Source: Ignelater luminosus (taxonomy: Eukaryota; Arthropoda; Insecta; Coleoptera; Elateridae). From it: a DNA stretch of 64,000 nt. A program made the translations under genes and the position numbers. Shown here piece by piece: positions 10,801 through 25,800 of the stretch. The first letter of the stretch is position 1; each line of letters starts with the position of its first letter. Location: assembly GCA_011009095.1 (NCBI GenBank), contig VTPC01000874.1, forward strand, positions 134,410 to 198,409, given 5' to 3'. The notes beneath the pieces were generated by a model. That model was given only the letters and a program-made list of their open reading frames with translations, was not told the DNA's origin and searched no databases.

Positions 10801-13800
10801 TTGATGGCGAGGATTCTGTATGCGAAGAAGAATTAGCACAATTAGCAGAACACGTATGTATTATTATTTTTGTTTTTAAACATCTTAATCAATTTGATGT
10901 TCTTATGTGCAGGCGCAATTGAATCTTCATGCTCTTGCCAATCAATCCTCACCTGAGAAGTCGCCGGCTAGATTAGATCCCAGATTGTCGGCTTGTTTCA
11001 AAGTTGATAATGTTTGTCAGCCTGGAAATACACTTCTTTGGGATTTATTACAGGACAATAAAATTGTAAGTTGAAAATAGACTTTTTGTTTAGCATAAAT
11101 AATTAAATTATCTGAATTTATTTTTTTTTCTATATGTATTTTAACCTAATCTTTGACTGATACAGAATTGTTTTGGTTATATAACCTAAATGTTAATTCT
11201 TTGACAGGTGTTTAACCTAACAATTAAAATCAGAAAATTATATAACCTAGTTGTCAAATCTTGACAGTTATTTAACCTAAATGTAAACCCTTGAGTGAAG
11301 TATAACCTAACCTATGATTTCTCTATTTCAGTTTCTTTTTAGTTAATAAGTTAAACAAGTTGTTTCTCTCTTGCTTTACATGGTGTTTATTCTGTATGAA
11401 GAATTTAGAAATCCTACTTTTATTATATTCTTATATCAAGGTTTGCAAATAATAATAGTGTGCTATACATTTTATGTTGTGAGTGAGTTAAAAAATGGCA
11501 GCTAATACTGAAAAATATATTTTCTCTTTATTTGATGCTAGAAAAACTGAAATTATGTTTATACAACACTAGCACTGCTACTTTAAATTAGGATTTAATT
11601 AAGTAAGTAATTTGGAAATCTTATTAAAAAATAAACTTGCGAGTGACAGTTTGCTGACCTTCAACACATGTTCAAAATCGCATTCGAAACTACTTTCATA
11701 ACAATTAATTTTTAGGAATTTCTTGATTTTTAACATAAATTGTTGTAAAATGAAAATTACATTGCTTAAAGTTGTTCCTAAGCACCCAGTTATGGTTGTC
11801 ACCCTGGTTACAAACAGTTGAGATTGTCACCACAACATATGTTGAATGTATAGTTTATCTCATTTCTATAATTCCTGTTAAATTCTTGTTGTGTTGGTAA
11901 CAAAAACCTTCTAAACACTAGAATTTTTTATTGAGAAATGTTGACAATATTGTTATTTGTTTTTATTTAAAATCAGAGGTTAGATTGTCATTTGCATTTT
12001 GTAGAGTTACCTTTTGTTCTTTGTTTATTATTTGGAATAAAAATTTATTGTTTGTGTTGATTATTTCAATATTAACTTGTAAAATGATTTGCACATAAAA
12101 ACGAATTTACTGCATTTTAACCCTATTGTGACATGTGACATTCGTTTGACAGAAGATTTACTAGTGAGAAATATGTAACTAGAAATAGTGATAACAACAT
12201 AAATAAGTTTGGGGTATAACAGTGCATGCAATTAAAACCCTAAACATTTGAAATGGATTGGAATTATAGAAATGAGATAAGGTATAAGTTAAAGTTGTTT
12301 TACATTATACTTTTTTTCGTCTAGAACTTTGACTAAATTCAAAACTAGCTCAACTTGGATAATGTAAATCAGAACAATCGCTTCCAAGTTTTCATGCTAG
12401 ATTCTAGATTTAAAACTAGGTCCGGTCCTATTTTTCAGCCAAATTGTTTTGCATAAACGACGTCACTAAGTTACAAAAATTGCATGCATATGATTGTCCA
12501 GCCAAGCAGTATCAATAAGCGCAACATGTTTATATGCATCTGCGATTAAGTATATGGACAACTTTACCGCACCATCAACTAATTGATACTACTCCTTAGT
12601 GATTGAATCTTAAAATTCATAAATCCATGAAATAGAAAATTTTTATTTTACTTTTCTCCATAAAACATTTTATTTCAAAAAATTATGGGCAAATTTCTGG
12701 GTTTATTTATGTATTGTTTACATTGTTTACTGTATATTTCAGGAATTAAATCTTTATTTAAAGTCAATATTTATTGCTAATTCTTTTTATTTTATTTTAA
12801 AACTAACAATTAATTTCTTAACCTTGCTTTCTTTGACATTGACAACTAACTTTCTAACTTCACATTGACTTTGATGGCTAAATAAATTGACAAATTAATT
12901 ATAATAATTAAAATCAAAAATAAACTAATTTACTAAATTTCAACAGTATGAAAACAAAACGACACAGAGATAAAAAATCCCCAAAATGGTATTATTTTAC
13001 ATCAATAAAAACAATTTTAATTTATTTGGATTAACCTTATTGATTTGCTTAGCTATGTTTTATTGTAAAGTAATTTGGTTTCACTTTTCCTTTTAGGGTC
13101 AGTTGGGAGAAGGGCTAGCAGTAGAAGCTGAGAAGACACTTTGCAATCTTTTATGTTTTAATACAGATCGGATAATCAGAATGAAGTTCATTGAAGGTTG
13201 TTTACACAATTTAGCTAATAATACGTAAGTATTAAACATGATAAAGGAGCTATCCTTAAATTACGCAATACAAAATTAGCTTGTTTTTAACCTTCTACCT
13301 CAACCTTGTAACGAAACTCCAAATCCCTAAATTCTAAGGATTTGAACATCTCAAAAAATTTGTTATGTAATGTAGTATAACACTAAAAAACAGAACACCC
13401 TTTCGTTCCCCTTAAAGCATTAATGTAATTTAAGGATGACACCTACTTATGCTTCAAGAAAATTATGTACACAGTTATGAATTTACAGTATAAAATGAAA
13501 TTGTTTTTTTTTCAGATCTGTAATAGTTTCCTTACGTTTGCTTCCAAAATTACTAACTTCATTTCAACAATTTAGAGGTTTAGATATGCATCACATTACT
13601 CATTGGGCTGAACGCCAGCACCATATGATGGCTCATTTTTTCAATAATTTAAAAACTTACGCAGCCGATCCTTCTCAAGCATTATCCATGTATTCGCATC
13701 AGATGCAAGTACAAGTTCGTTTGCATTTTTTATCTGCAGTGTTTTCACCATTAGGATCACCTCAAACATTTAAGTAAGCAGTCATTTTTAAATTTTACAG

Positions 13801-16800
13801 AAACACATTAATTTCTTGACTGTATTGTAGACTAAATTTAGAGCAAGTGGATACATTGTGGGAATGCCTAGCTCATGATCCAGAATGTTCAGATGAACTT
13901 TTCAGTTGGTTATTATCGCAAGCAAAAAGTACAGAATTACATGCATTAGGCATTGAAGCTCTTAAACGTTTGTATCTTATACATTTGCCAAGTTTAAGTC
14001 CGGAGAATTTTAGCATGACATGTTTAAGTCTGTTTCAACAGCTGTGCAATTTGGCTCGTATTGCTACAGCTAATATGGATACCAACGGACAGGATGGCTA
14101 TGTTATTGGTATGGATCACATGTGGAAAATTGCTTTACGTGCCAATAACACTGGTGAGTTCTATAATAATATGAATGGATATAAAATTTAATTAACTAAA
14201 ATATACATCATAGATGTAAGCATGGCAGCGATTCAGTATTTAAACAGTTATTACATGGGTCAGAATTTACAACATGAAGGCCAATTTGTCTGGCAGTGTA
14301 TGGCGCACTTAAATGAAGCCACCCAAGATTTGATTAGTGCTAAAGGATCAGGCGCAGAAGAAGCTCCACTTCTGTGCATTCAGAGAGCTTTATTATTACT
14401 TAAAACACATATGGAAACGTTTAGAAGAAGGTAAGATTTACAGGAATGATTCCAATTACTAAGTGTTGACTTGTTTAATGAATCTGTAGATATGCGTATC
14501 ATTTACGAAGGTGGGCACTTGAAGGTAAAGGTGTTGGCAGTCATGCCGCTCTAGGTGATCGTTCTTCTACTCTTGTAAGGCTCGTTATTCAACCAGCCGG
14601 CATGTCAGAGAGATGCGTTTTGGATTTATTGAGCTCCGATTATATTGCTGACCTTAGAGCAGAAGTCGTTACATGGTGGGAGAAATTATGTCAGGTAATT
14701 TCGTTTTTCAGAGATTATTATTATTATTATTATTAATTTGGTATTATCTGCAGACCAAAAATGCAGAGAATGAAGGTTCAACAAGTAATAGTGCAGTTCT
14801 TCAGGAAGGTTTGGTTCGAATTATTACACAGGGACAGGAATTAACCACTGACTGTGATGAAAAAACTTTAGCAGAGATGGGATTCAAAGATAACCAGGTT
14901 AAAGATGAATTGTGGATAATGTGATGGTGATAGGCTAATAAATTTCATTGTTCTAGATGGTTTACATATCAGTTGGTGCTGCTCGTGGTTTAAAGAAACG
15001 TGACTGTATGGACTCACCCTCTTTACAGCCACCACCTCCCCGAGAATCAATTCCAACACTGTTGCTGTTGCGCACGAATTATTTTGAACAATTGTTTGGC
15101 CTCATGCATACATTAAGTGCTATGAAAACGCCAGTCAAGGGTGGTGTAAGTAACAACTCGAAAATGTTAGTTGTATCAAATTCATAATATAATCATTACA
15201 GCATGAAATACCACACACCAAAGCTCAAGTATTAAGTAGACGAGTATGGGATATTTTAAGTCTATTACCAACGAATCCTACACTTCTATGTGGATTTCAA
15301 CAACTTGATACTCCTTTAACTGAATTGCTCGATCCTGCTAGTCCTCAGAAATTAATGTACTCTCTTTATATCGTTGAATCTCTAAGTGTCAAAAGTACAA
15401 CAGATAAAGGTGATGGCGATTCAAAAGGGAAGGAACCTTGGAGTCGAATATTTATTCAGCAAGGAGGTTTGAGGCATCTGTACGATATATTTATGTCAGG
15501 TATTATTAATAGAATTGTGCAATAAATAAGAACTTGATTTATTAAAGAATTGGCTGAATATTCTAGGAGTGCTCCAAAGATCTGGCGATGACGGAAGCGA
15601 ATGGCAACAGGATTGTTTAGCATCTTTACTTAAACTTTTATGTCAGCTTGGTGTAGATCCTGTTCCGCATGAATCGCGACCTTCACGAAGTGAAAAGATT
15701 ATTATTCCTAGTTTGAACGAGGTAAAATATACAGCTCTGATTTTGTTTTAAGTTGTTGAGTTTTGCTAAACGACTTTCCTCAGGCCTTGCTATCCATGAT
15801 CGACGTTAAAGATACAATGCCTCGATTGACCAGTATTTTAGAAGAAGCTTCGTTACCACGAGATCCTAATCATTATAAAACTGGTTTTTGGGGAAGGGCA
15901 CAGGTGTGGTTGTATAAAACGAATACGTTCTTGCAAGGTTAAATTTTGAAACTTATTTTAGGTTGTCCATTATGCTATGGCATTACTGGTGTCGTGGTTG
16001 CATTGTAGTGAAGAAGCTAAACAAGCTCTTTTTCAAACACCTAATTTTTCTGTTTGGTTACAAAGATTGGTGTGTATTGAAGTGTAATTTTTAATTCATA
16101 ATCAAGTTTTAAAAAAATATAATTAATTGCAGGTATTAGAAGATCCTGAACCAGCAGTAAGGAGAGAAGTGTGTTCGGCGCTTTATAGATTATGTTTAGG
16201 AGTTGCTGCAAGAGCTGACGGTCTTGATAGTAGTCTCGTTGCGCCGATGCTGTCACAGTTACTGAGCTATATGAGTGTAGCTGAAAGTATGCGGCCTCAA
16301 AAGCTGGAGGTAGATTTGTAATTAAAATTTCTGTCTTGTTCATTTTTAAACTGTTATATTTTCCAGACGATTCAAGCACCTGAAGAAGGTAAAGAACCAT
16401 ATGGTCCTGCTTGTAGAGACTATTTCTGGTTGGTATCACGTCTAGTCGATAGTTTACCTGATGAAATTGTTAAAGGTAAGTATGATCTTTGAACACAAAT
16501 GTCAATAAAGCAGACCGAAGATACACGAATGGTTCATGTGGGGTATTTTGCGATTGCAGTGTTGGGACAGTATTAAATAAAGTTGTACTGGTTGATTATT
16601 TGCATGTTCTAAGAATGCTTTTTCAAGTTGATACTCAAAATTCTAAATCTTTGAAGTAAAATAAGTCTTTGCTAGAGTTTCTGAGTTTTGACCATTTCTT
16701 TGGTTCCTGGGACTTGAGTCTAATCAGTTTTTGAGATTTGAGACAATTTTAAAAGCTGGTTAGTTCCACCATTTTTACTTCTTTTATTTCATCACACTGA

Positions 16801-19800
16801 GGCATTTTATATTCATATTAAAGCTAAAATCATTTATAGTCGACCATCATAAGAATCAAATAATCTACATAGTTATGTCCACTGTTGCATTTGGACAAGA
16901 CTAGGGTCAACCTTAACCGAGTCGTCGTCTGGTGGCTTTTCATTAAATGTCAAATAGGAAGGGAGCAAGGGAAAGGTCAAAATTGGAAATCTTGCAGTTT
17001 TTGAAAATGAAACATTAGAATAACTCAAGAACAGGTTGGCCAATTTCGACCAAACTTGGAAGATAGGTGGTACTGGTGGCTTATCCCAGCCTACTTATAA
17101 CTCATTTTGAAATTGAGCTAGAGTTTCAGAAGGGTAGGGTACGTTATTCTTTCATAGTTGGGTCTCAACTGAATTGAATTGTAAGTAAAAAAAAAACTGA
17201 TGTCTCTATAATTATGAGTATATTTCATTGCAAAAAGTGTCTGTATGCTTTACCCCTTGTTTGGTGGGATTGCGTTACAACTTAAAAAGGGTGTATGATA
17301 AATTTATTCAAAAAATATAAACACATTTATTTATTTTTAATTATTTATTATAATAAGTTTCCTCTATTATTTATTACATATATTTACAGGTTCGTTTCAT
17401 ATCTATATTTCTAATGCATCTTTATTCCTTCACGTCTACACATCAACTCTTTACATTGCCAGTTCATTACTCTATTATCACACACATGTACATTCGTTTG
17501 ATGATCATCCTTCATTCCTCAGAAAATAAAATTTAAATTCAATTTACAAATTTATACAATCTACAATTCACGCAATTAAAAATAGTATAAAATAAAATAA
17601 GATAAAATTAACTACCTAAACTTTTCCTAACATCTTTTCTTTTTTTTTTGTAAATTTATTGTTTATGTGCAGTTATAAGTTTAAATGTTTGCATACATAC
17701 AATTTATTGTGGGAAGCAAATGAAAGTCATTAAGAATCAATTATCATATTGATTTATAATTGATTTTCTTTGCTTCGCTAATAACAGCCATTGAGCAAAG
17801 GAAACTCTTTATTAGACAGTCAAGTTACCAACCTTTCGTTCTCTTTGCATAATTGCATGGTGCCCACATAATTGTAAATCTTTATTATTTAAATTAATTA
17901 CTGTGTTATCATTTATTTGTTTAAGTTCTACAGAATCTCTAGGGTATTTTAATAATTCAAATATGTTCGGAAGGCCCCTTCCTATCATTGCTTTTCTGAG
18001 TTTTCTGTATATCTTTACTCTTAAGGCGTGTTAATGTTATTGCATTGGCTGCTGCATTTTCTTTGCCTTTTATGTATTTTATAGCAAAATCAAATTCTTC
18101 AAGTACCAATCGAAATTTTGTTAATCTAGATGAAGAATTGCTTATACTAAATAAATAAACTAAAGGCCCATGATCCGTTATAATTTGAAATTTACGTCCA
18201 TATAAATATGGTCTGAAATGTTTGACTGACTAAACAATTGCTAGTAATTCTTTTTCAATTGTTGCATAATTTGTCTCTGCTTTATTTAATGTTCTACTAG
18301 CATATGCAATGGGTTTATTATTTGAATTCGCAAGAACTGCCTGAATTGCATAGGATGAAGCATCCATTCCGAGAATAAATAGATTAGTGGGTGACAAATC
18401 TGGGTGAGTTTTTGAAGAGTTGAAAGACAATTTTGACAATCTTTATCCCAATTAAATCTGACTGACTTGCGTGTTAATCTGTTTAATGGATACACAATTT
18501 GTGAAAAACTTAGAATAAATTTTTCATAATAATTGACAAAAGCAACAAATCGCTTAGTTTCATATACATTTTCTGAAGTGCTCGCCGCCGACGAGCGCTG
18601 AAAAAGCTATTTCGTTCGGCTTATTCGCCGACGCGCGTGAAGTTCGTTGAAAAAATCTAAAATCCTTGAAGTGGAAAAAAGACTACGATATACGAATCGC
18701 CGAGCGCTAGACAAAGAGGGGACAGGCTTTTTCCACTTCCCTTTTTGAAGCCGTAATTTTGCACGCGTGTTGAGGACGTCTTTGGTTTATTTCGAGACGA
18801 AGCGGACGTCGGTGTCCAGGTCACGCGTCGCAGCCCGCCATTTTCGGGGTTTTTTTTTGATTTCGCATCGGAGACGGCCGAGGGACGTCGGCGCGGCGTT
18901 ACGCGGAGCGAAAAAGTGACGATCGTCACGACCGACGTGGGAACGGCCAAAGTCAGTCGACTGTGAGACAAACTACCGACACTAAACAAAAAACGATCGC
19001 AAATTGAGCTCAATAACAATTTTTTCTCCGCTAGAGGCACTATTGTTCGATGTTAAATTTGACAAGTTTAAACGTCAGTTTACAGGTTTGAGGTTATTAA
19101 AATTTAAATTTTAGATAAAAGTAGTTATAAATGCCTTGTTGCGTATACTTCATGATTCTTTGCAAAGTTTGTTTGAGTATGAGTATTTTCTATTTCTTAC
19201 ATGTCATTTTCATCACTTTCGCAATTATTTTTTTATAAACTGCCGTAAAAAAGATTTTTCGAATAAGTTGAATTAACCCAAATAACTCTGTCATGTAATT
19301 TGTATCATCAGATCAGAAATAAAGAGTTTAAGTACGCAAAAACGCGTTCAATATACAACAGCAAGACATTTTTTAAATTACGTTTTTCTAAAATTTAAAG
19401 TTTAATAACCTCAAACTTTAAGCTGACGTTTAAACTTGTCAAATTTGACAATGAACAGCAATGCCTCTAGCGGGAGGAAAACTGTCAATGAGCCCAATTT
19501 GTGATCGTCTTTTGTTGACTGACTTTGGAGACGGCGTCGTACCGCGTTCGCCGCGCGAGGCGTCCATCGTTCCATAAGTAAAAGAGCTATTTCGATTAAC
19601 GTCCGGCTTTATACCGACGCACGTGAAATTCGTTGAAAATCTTGAAAATTTAAGACATAAGTAGTCGCACAAGTATGGGGGAAATAAAGGTCCACTGCTG
19701 GTGTAAGACTAAATATTCAGAGGGGTCGCCAGGTATCTCTGAGGCTTCATTAATGACACTGTCATGCTTGTGCCATACATCCCTTAGGCATGGAACGCCT

Positions 19801-22800
19801 AAGAACTTGATGTTTGAGAAGTGGTTTTTAACTCTTCGGTCTAGATCCATCAGGTTCTGTTTAAATAGTGCCACTGCATGAAGAATGCAATACCAGCTTG
19901 CATATTATGAACTTAGTTGACAATGCTTGACAATCCTGGGAGTTACAAGACAGTTGCGCCACAATCCTGTCAGCATTTATAGTCATTGCCACCTATTGGT
20001 GGTTTTAATTTTTCTTTCCTTTAGTTTTATAAAGAATGAGGTTGTTATTAAAGAATCTGCCATAAATGTGATAGATAATAAGGTAATTGAATTTTGATTC
20101 TACCTCTTTATTGTTCAAAAAAATTACACAACTTTTTTCTAACTTAACTGAAACTGTAACTCTTACAAATGGAAAGAAATTAAAGCTGAACACCCTGTAG
20201 CTTTGATGTATCTTTTGGTCTGCCTTATTTGCATTCTTACTTTAAATAAATATGGTATATTTCAAATTTTTATTTTTTTAAATCAATCTTAGAAAGCTTA
20301 GAAGAACCACAAAATTGCGTCATCGATATTAATGGGTTAACAGCGAAAATTGCACAGTCTGTTCTTTCAAGAGAATACCTAGAAACAAGACACAGGACAA
20401 TAGATGATGATGGTTTAATCGGACTCTTGAATCTACTAACAAATTTGCTAAAACACAGGCCACCGTTTCAAACTAGTAAGCAGGGACAGGAATTATTGTG
20501 TGAGGTAAAGATTCTTTAAGCCTTATAAGTTAATTCAGCAAATTCATTATTATGTTTTTTATGCAGGTTTTCGATTTTCTATTCGCACTTCCGAATCCAA
20601 AAAAACGTCACGTGCCCAAATGTAAATCTGCTCGATCTAGGACTGCTGCGTTCGATCTTTTGGTTGAATTGGTGAAATATGCGCCTGAGAATTATGCAAT
20701 TTTACACGATAAATTATTAAAACAACATCAGCCGGGTCCAAATTCACCATATCCATGGGATTATTGGCCTCATGAAGATGGAAGATCAGAATGTGGTTAT
20801 GTTGGTCTAACGAACCTTGGTGCTACATGTTATATGGCTTCATGTATGCAACACCTTTATATGATGCCCCAAGCAAGAGCATCCATATTGTCAGCTAATA
20901 CCGAACATTCTAAACATGAACCAACATTAAAAGAATTACAAAGGATGTTTGCGTATTTATTGGTAAGTTTAAATAAATTCGAAGTGAGATTTAAATTTTG
21001 TTTTTTTGCTTTTATTTATTAGGAAAGTGAAAGAAAAGCTTATAATCCACGAAGTTTTTGTAAAGTTTACACCATGGATCATCAGCCTTTAAATACAGCA
21101 GAACAGAAAGATATGGCTGAATTTTTTATAGACCTAGTCAGTAAATTAGAAGAAATGACTCCAGCTTTAAAGAAAGTTATCAAGACACTTTTTTGCGGTG
21201 TCATTAGCAACAATGTTGTTTCTTTAGTAAGTGAACAAGTTATTGCCGGTTGTATGTATCCGTACTATACATTGAATTTTAGGACTGTGATCATGTTAGT
21301 CGTACTTTGGAAGAGTTCTATACAGTACGTTGTCAGGTTGCTGATATGAGAAATTTGTATGAATCTTTAGATGAAGTAACAGTTAAGGATACACTTGAGG
21401 GTGATAATATGTACACTTGCTCACAATGCGGCAAGAAAGTGAGGGCAGAAAAACGGTAATTGTTGCATTCAAAAGTTAAATAATGAAGGTAATAATATGA
21501 ATTCTGATTTTAGTGCGTGCTTCAAGAAATTACCGCACATTCTGTGTTTTAATACCATGAGATATACCTTTAATATGTTAACAATGCTCAAAGAAAAAGT
21601 CAATACACATTTTTCCTTTCCATTAAGATTAAACATGGCCGGTTATGTAGAGAAACAGCTGATGCCGCAACATTATCAAGGTGCGTTTGTTTAAATAAAA
21701 TTCAAAAGTAAGTTAACTAGTATTTCTAAAATATTTCAGAAGAGAAAGAAAAAGGAAACGAACCTGAAGAACCGGAACAGTACGAATATGATCTTATTGG
21801 TGTTACGGTGCATACTGGAACAGCCGATGGAGGCCACTATTACAGTTTTATTAAAGATAGAACAGCCGGTGCAAGGGATAAATGGTTTCTTTTTAATGAT
21901 GCTGAAGTTAAACCTTTTGATCCAAATCAGATTGCTGCCGAGTGTTTTGGAGGAGAAATGACGGTAAGTCTCTTTTTTCATTTCTTGTTGTTTCATTGCA
22001 TTATCACTACTGTTTTTCAGAGCAAAACGTATGACAGTGTAACAGATAAATTCATGGACTTCAGCTTTGAGAAGACCAATAGTGCGTACATGTTATTTTA
22101 TGAAAGGTGTCCATTGACATCGATCACGGAAGGTGCTGAATGCCCGTCAACAACTTTAGAAGCAGATATTATATCGCCCTGTTCGCCAACGCCTACTGCT
22201 ACTTTTGAGCTTAGTAAAGAACTTGAGGATTGGATTTGGCAGGATAACATGCATTTTATTCAGGATAAGAATATCTTTGAGCACACTTATTTCAAGTAAG
22301 TTACTGGTGTATGAGTCGAATCTAACTGTTAGATGTTATATGAGGCATTCCACGTGAAATTGCACAATTTTTTTTAACGTTTTTCTAAGACAAAATAAGA
22401 GATACGTATATTTTTATATCTTGATAACTTAATTATTATGGTAATTACAAAGAATCAAAGTTTCTGAAAATTTGTATGCACTGCCCTGTTTAAGTGTAAA
22501 TATTTCTTGTTCTGTTTATGGGAAGGACTTGCTATTCAGCATAAAGCAAGGGCTGAGAAGCACCTTTTCATACATATACACAAAAATTAAATTCGTGGTT
22601 ACCTACTGTGATTTCTAAGACGTTTTATTTTATAAAATTAATTTTCAACATTAACCCGATGTTTTAAAATTCTAAAAAAAATATGTATGCATTCCTTGAT
22701 ACTTCCTCTATAAGTGTGCAAAATTTCAAGATGGGATTCGTTTTGGTTAGTTTATAATCACTTACCAAACACCAGCGTGTGAACAATGACGTATCAATAG

Positions 22801-25800
22801 TCGTCGAGTTTTTACAGCACGAGTACTCATGAAGTCAATTATTAATGTACAACGCTAGTGCAGACACTGTAATAACTCGTAACCACGATTTTAAAGTAAC
22901 TTAAAAAGCAACAAATTTATTTGTTGTTTCTAAATTTTTGAAGAAGCGGGTAAATCACTTCCTATGAAATCTTATGGGATGCTGTGATTGCTTGCTCGCA
23001 CGCTCATAAAGCATCTGTAGTTAAGTGCATTTATGACAGTAATTCCATTCTGAAAATTTCGGTGTACAAAGTACATGTGTTTGAGAATCCTGTGGAATTT
23101 TTGTAGAATTTTAAACGACCAGGTTAATGCTAAAAATTACAATTGAAAAAACAACCCTCGAAAATTGTTTTTTTTTTGTTAAATATATCGCAATATTTAT
23201 CAAGTAAAACATCATTTTCTAAACTTTAAGATGATTTAACGTAAACATTTTTACATTAACTGAAAATGGAAGAAACGAACGTTTTCATATTATGTAGATC
23301 GCTAACACTCGCAAATTTATAGACAAAATAAAATAAAAAATACAAAATAATGATATCTAACGTAAACAAAAATACGTGTCTCCTCCATTGATTCATACAA
23401 TACATAAAAAATTCTTCGAGCAATTTACAATTAACTTTAGATATTTTGTGACTGTTTAATTTCACTTGGAGCGGCTTTGAGGCACATTACAATGCAGGTA
23501 ACATATGTAGTACCCTTCCGCATACTCAAACAGCAACACTTGTAATATTCTTAAAATACATTTATAATTGGAATCCCATCTTGAAATTTGGATGGCACGT
23601 AGAAGATGCATCCAAGAATATAGTAGAATTTTTCCAGATTTTTAAACAATCGGGTTAATGCAGTAACTTACAATTAAAGAAAACAACCCTCTAAAATACA
23701 AATTGTTTTTTAAATAATCCTATCGTAGTATTTATAGGGTAAAAGATCATCTTTTAAGCTTTAAAATAATCCAAGTTGGAAGTCTTTGTGTTGTGTAATA
23801 AAGGAAAAACAAACGGTTTTATACTAAGGGATAAGCTAAATCTCGAAAACTTGTATGCAGAATAAAATACAAAATAATGACATTTGGCGTAAACAAAAAA
23901 ATATGTGTCTCTTTTTTTGATTGGTATAACATATAAAAAAAATTTCAAGTGTTTTATCACTGTGCGATTTCACGTGGAATGCCTCATATGTAGATCAAGG
24001 TTTGTAAATAATAGCTGTGAAAGGTAGGTCATCCTATACATTTCAAGCATTGAGCTGAGTTTAGTGAATTTCCTCAATTCTTCCATGATGCATGAGCATC
24101 TTAGGCCTTAGGAAAGGTCTGGAGTTCCGCTTTTGCAATGTTCTGATAAACTGGTAGAGCATACTTGTCAGTATATGTATGAATAAAAGTTCTAAAATGT
24201 TAAAAGGTGTCAATGAAAGTAGAGACAACCCTATTTTTGTATTATTTACAAAAAGAACTTGATAGCCTCTAAAGGCCATTATCTGACGCAATTTCTGATT
24301 TTTTGTCACTTTTGATTTAGCCACAAATGGCATTTTGAAGTCTTAAATGGAACATATTTTTGCATACAGCATGTTTTAGCTTACTAAGGCTGTGGCACTT
24401 TTAATATGGGAGAAATTTATTAGGACCAGAGTTTGCTTTAAAATGACATTTGAGAAAACAAAACAATATTATTTTAACCGTATTTTAAAAAACACGTCAT
24501 TATTTAACATTTAACGAAAAATATTTGTTTCGTTTTTTCAAATGTCATTTTATACTCTGTTCATGATGTTTCTGAATCACAACAGGCCATGTTTTCATTT
24601 TGTTAAGTTGGAAGTGGTTTTTTGTTTTTGAAAACTGTCGTATCTGTGTGTGTATTTGGTGCCATTGCATGATCAAAAATTTTGCATAAACGTTTAGTAC
24701 CAATTAGTTCTGCTTTGTTAAAAAAAGATCAAATTTTTTTTATAACAAATGATCATTAAAATTTCAGTTTCCGGTAGACTATGAAACTTTTCCATAGGGC
24801 ATAGCGTAGACAGACACACGCCAACCAAGGCCAATACGTAACTTACAAATTACAAAACCAATTAATAACATGATAAAACAAGTTCAAACTGTTAATTTGA
24901 CAGATAATTTTTACTGAGAATGGATTAAGACATGAATTTTTTTTCATAGCCTACTGGAAACTGAAATTTTAATGATCGCATGTTATTTTGCATCTGATTA
25001 TACTCTACTTAAGGTATTCTTAGAAGTCTTAAGCGCTCATGACCCTAAGACGAATATTTTAGAAAATATTACAAAGTAAAATGGGCGCCGGGTCCATTGG
25101 ACCCACCTTGACCGGATAAGGGTTAAGCACAATAAACTCTCGAACACCTTCTAAAGATTGTGTCCAGAATTTATGGCTCGAGTCTCTTCCAAAATTTCTG
25201 TAATCACTGCGAAAAACTCATTTTGGCTAACTGGAAAAAATATATAGGGAATCTTTCGTTTGAAAATATTCCTCCTTTTATTATTTCGCTTGCAGAATCT
25301 GACTCTGAATCTTTTTCGGATGATTCAGAGCTAGGCTCACCTCACAAACTAATCTACTACTTGCAGTGAGACCTAAGAAGATGCTGTGCAGGTATTGGCA
25401 TCCTTAGAGGAAATTTCCACAGCAGGATGAAGGTGTGGTATTGTTACAGCCCTTAATTGCACTGAGATGCAATACTACATAACATTTTAATTAATGGACT
25501 ATTTGTAAAACCACAACTTTGATTGTCAATCCCCAAAGACATTATCAAACATAAGTTTCATTAATTCTTCAACTATTACATTTAATTCTTGAAAATCGCC
25601 TATTTAGTAGAAAACTTATTTTATGATTGTTTTCAAATACAAGGCCCACACTGAAAATTCCAGCAAGCTACCCTAAATAAAATCATTCTTTTGTTTTTGT
25701 TTGACGTTTTACAAAGCAGTTGCTTTTTTCCGAAGTGAATTTACTTTTACAGTTTGTTTGTTATCCTGTTTTGAAGTTGCTGTGTTGCAGTTATAATGAA

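Noticed and set aside
11066-13096. CRISPR-like or regulatory array of TTAACCTAA motifs
   Set aside because: Units are degenerate, without constant spacers, and the context is a eukaryotic intron.
18657-19040. 127-codon minus-strand frame in the CpG-rich block
   Set aside because: High GC lengthens random frames, it runs into the foldback arm, and no family is recognisable.
25081-25135. Possible piggyBac terminus (GGGTCCATTGGACCCACC palindrome) followed by an Asp/Ser-rich frame at 25160-25369
   Set aside because: Only one such site, no TTAA-flanked inverted partner and no transposase motif could be found.
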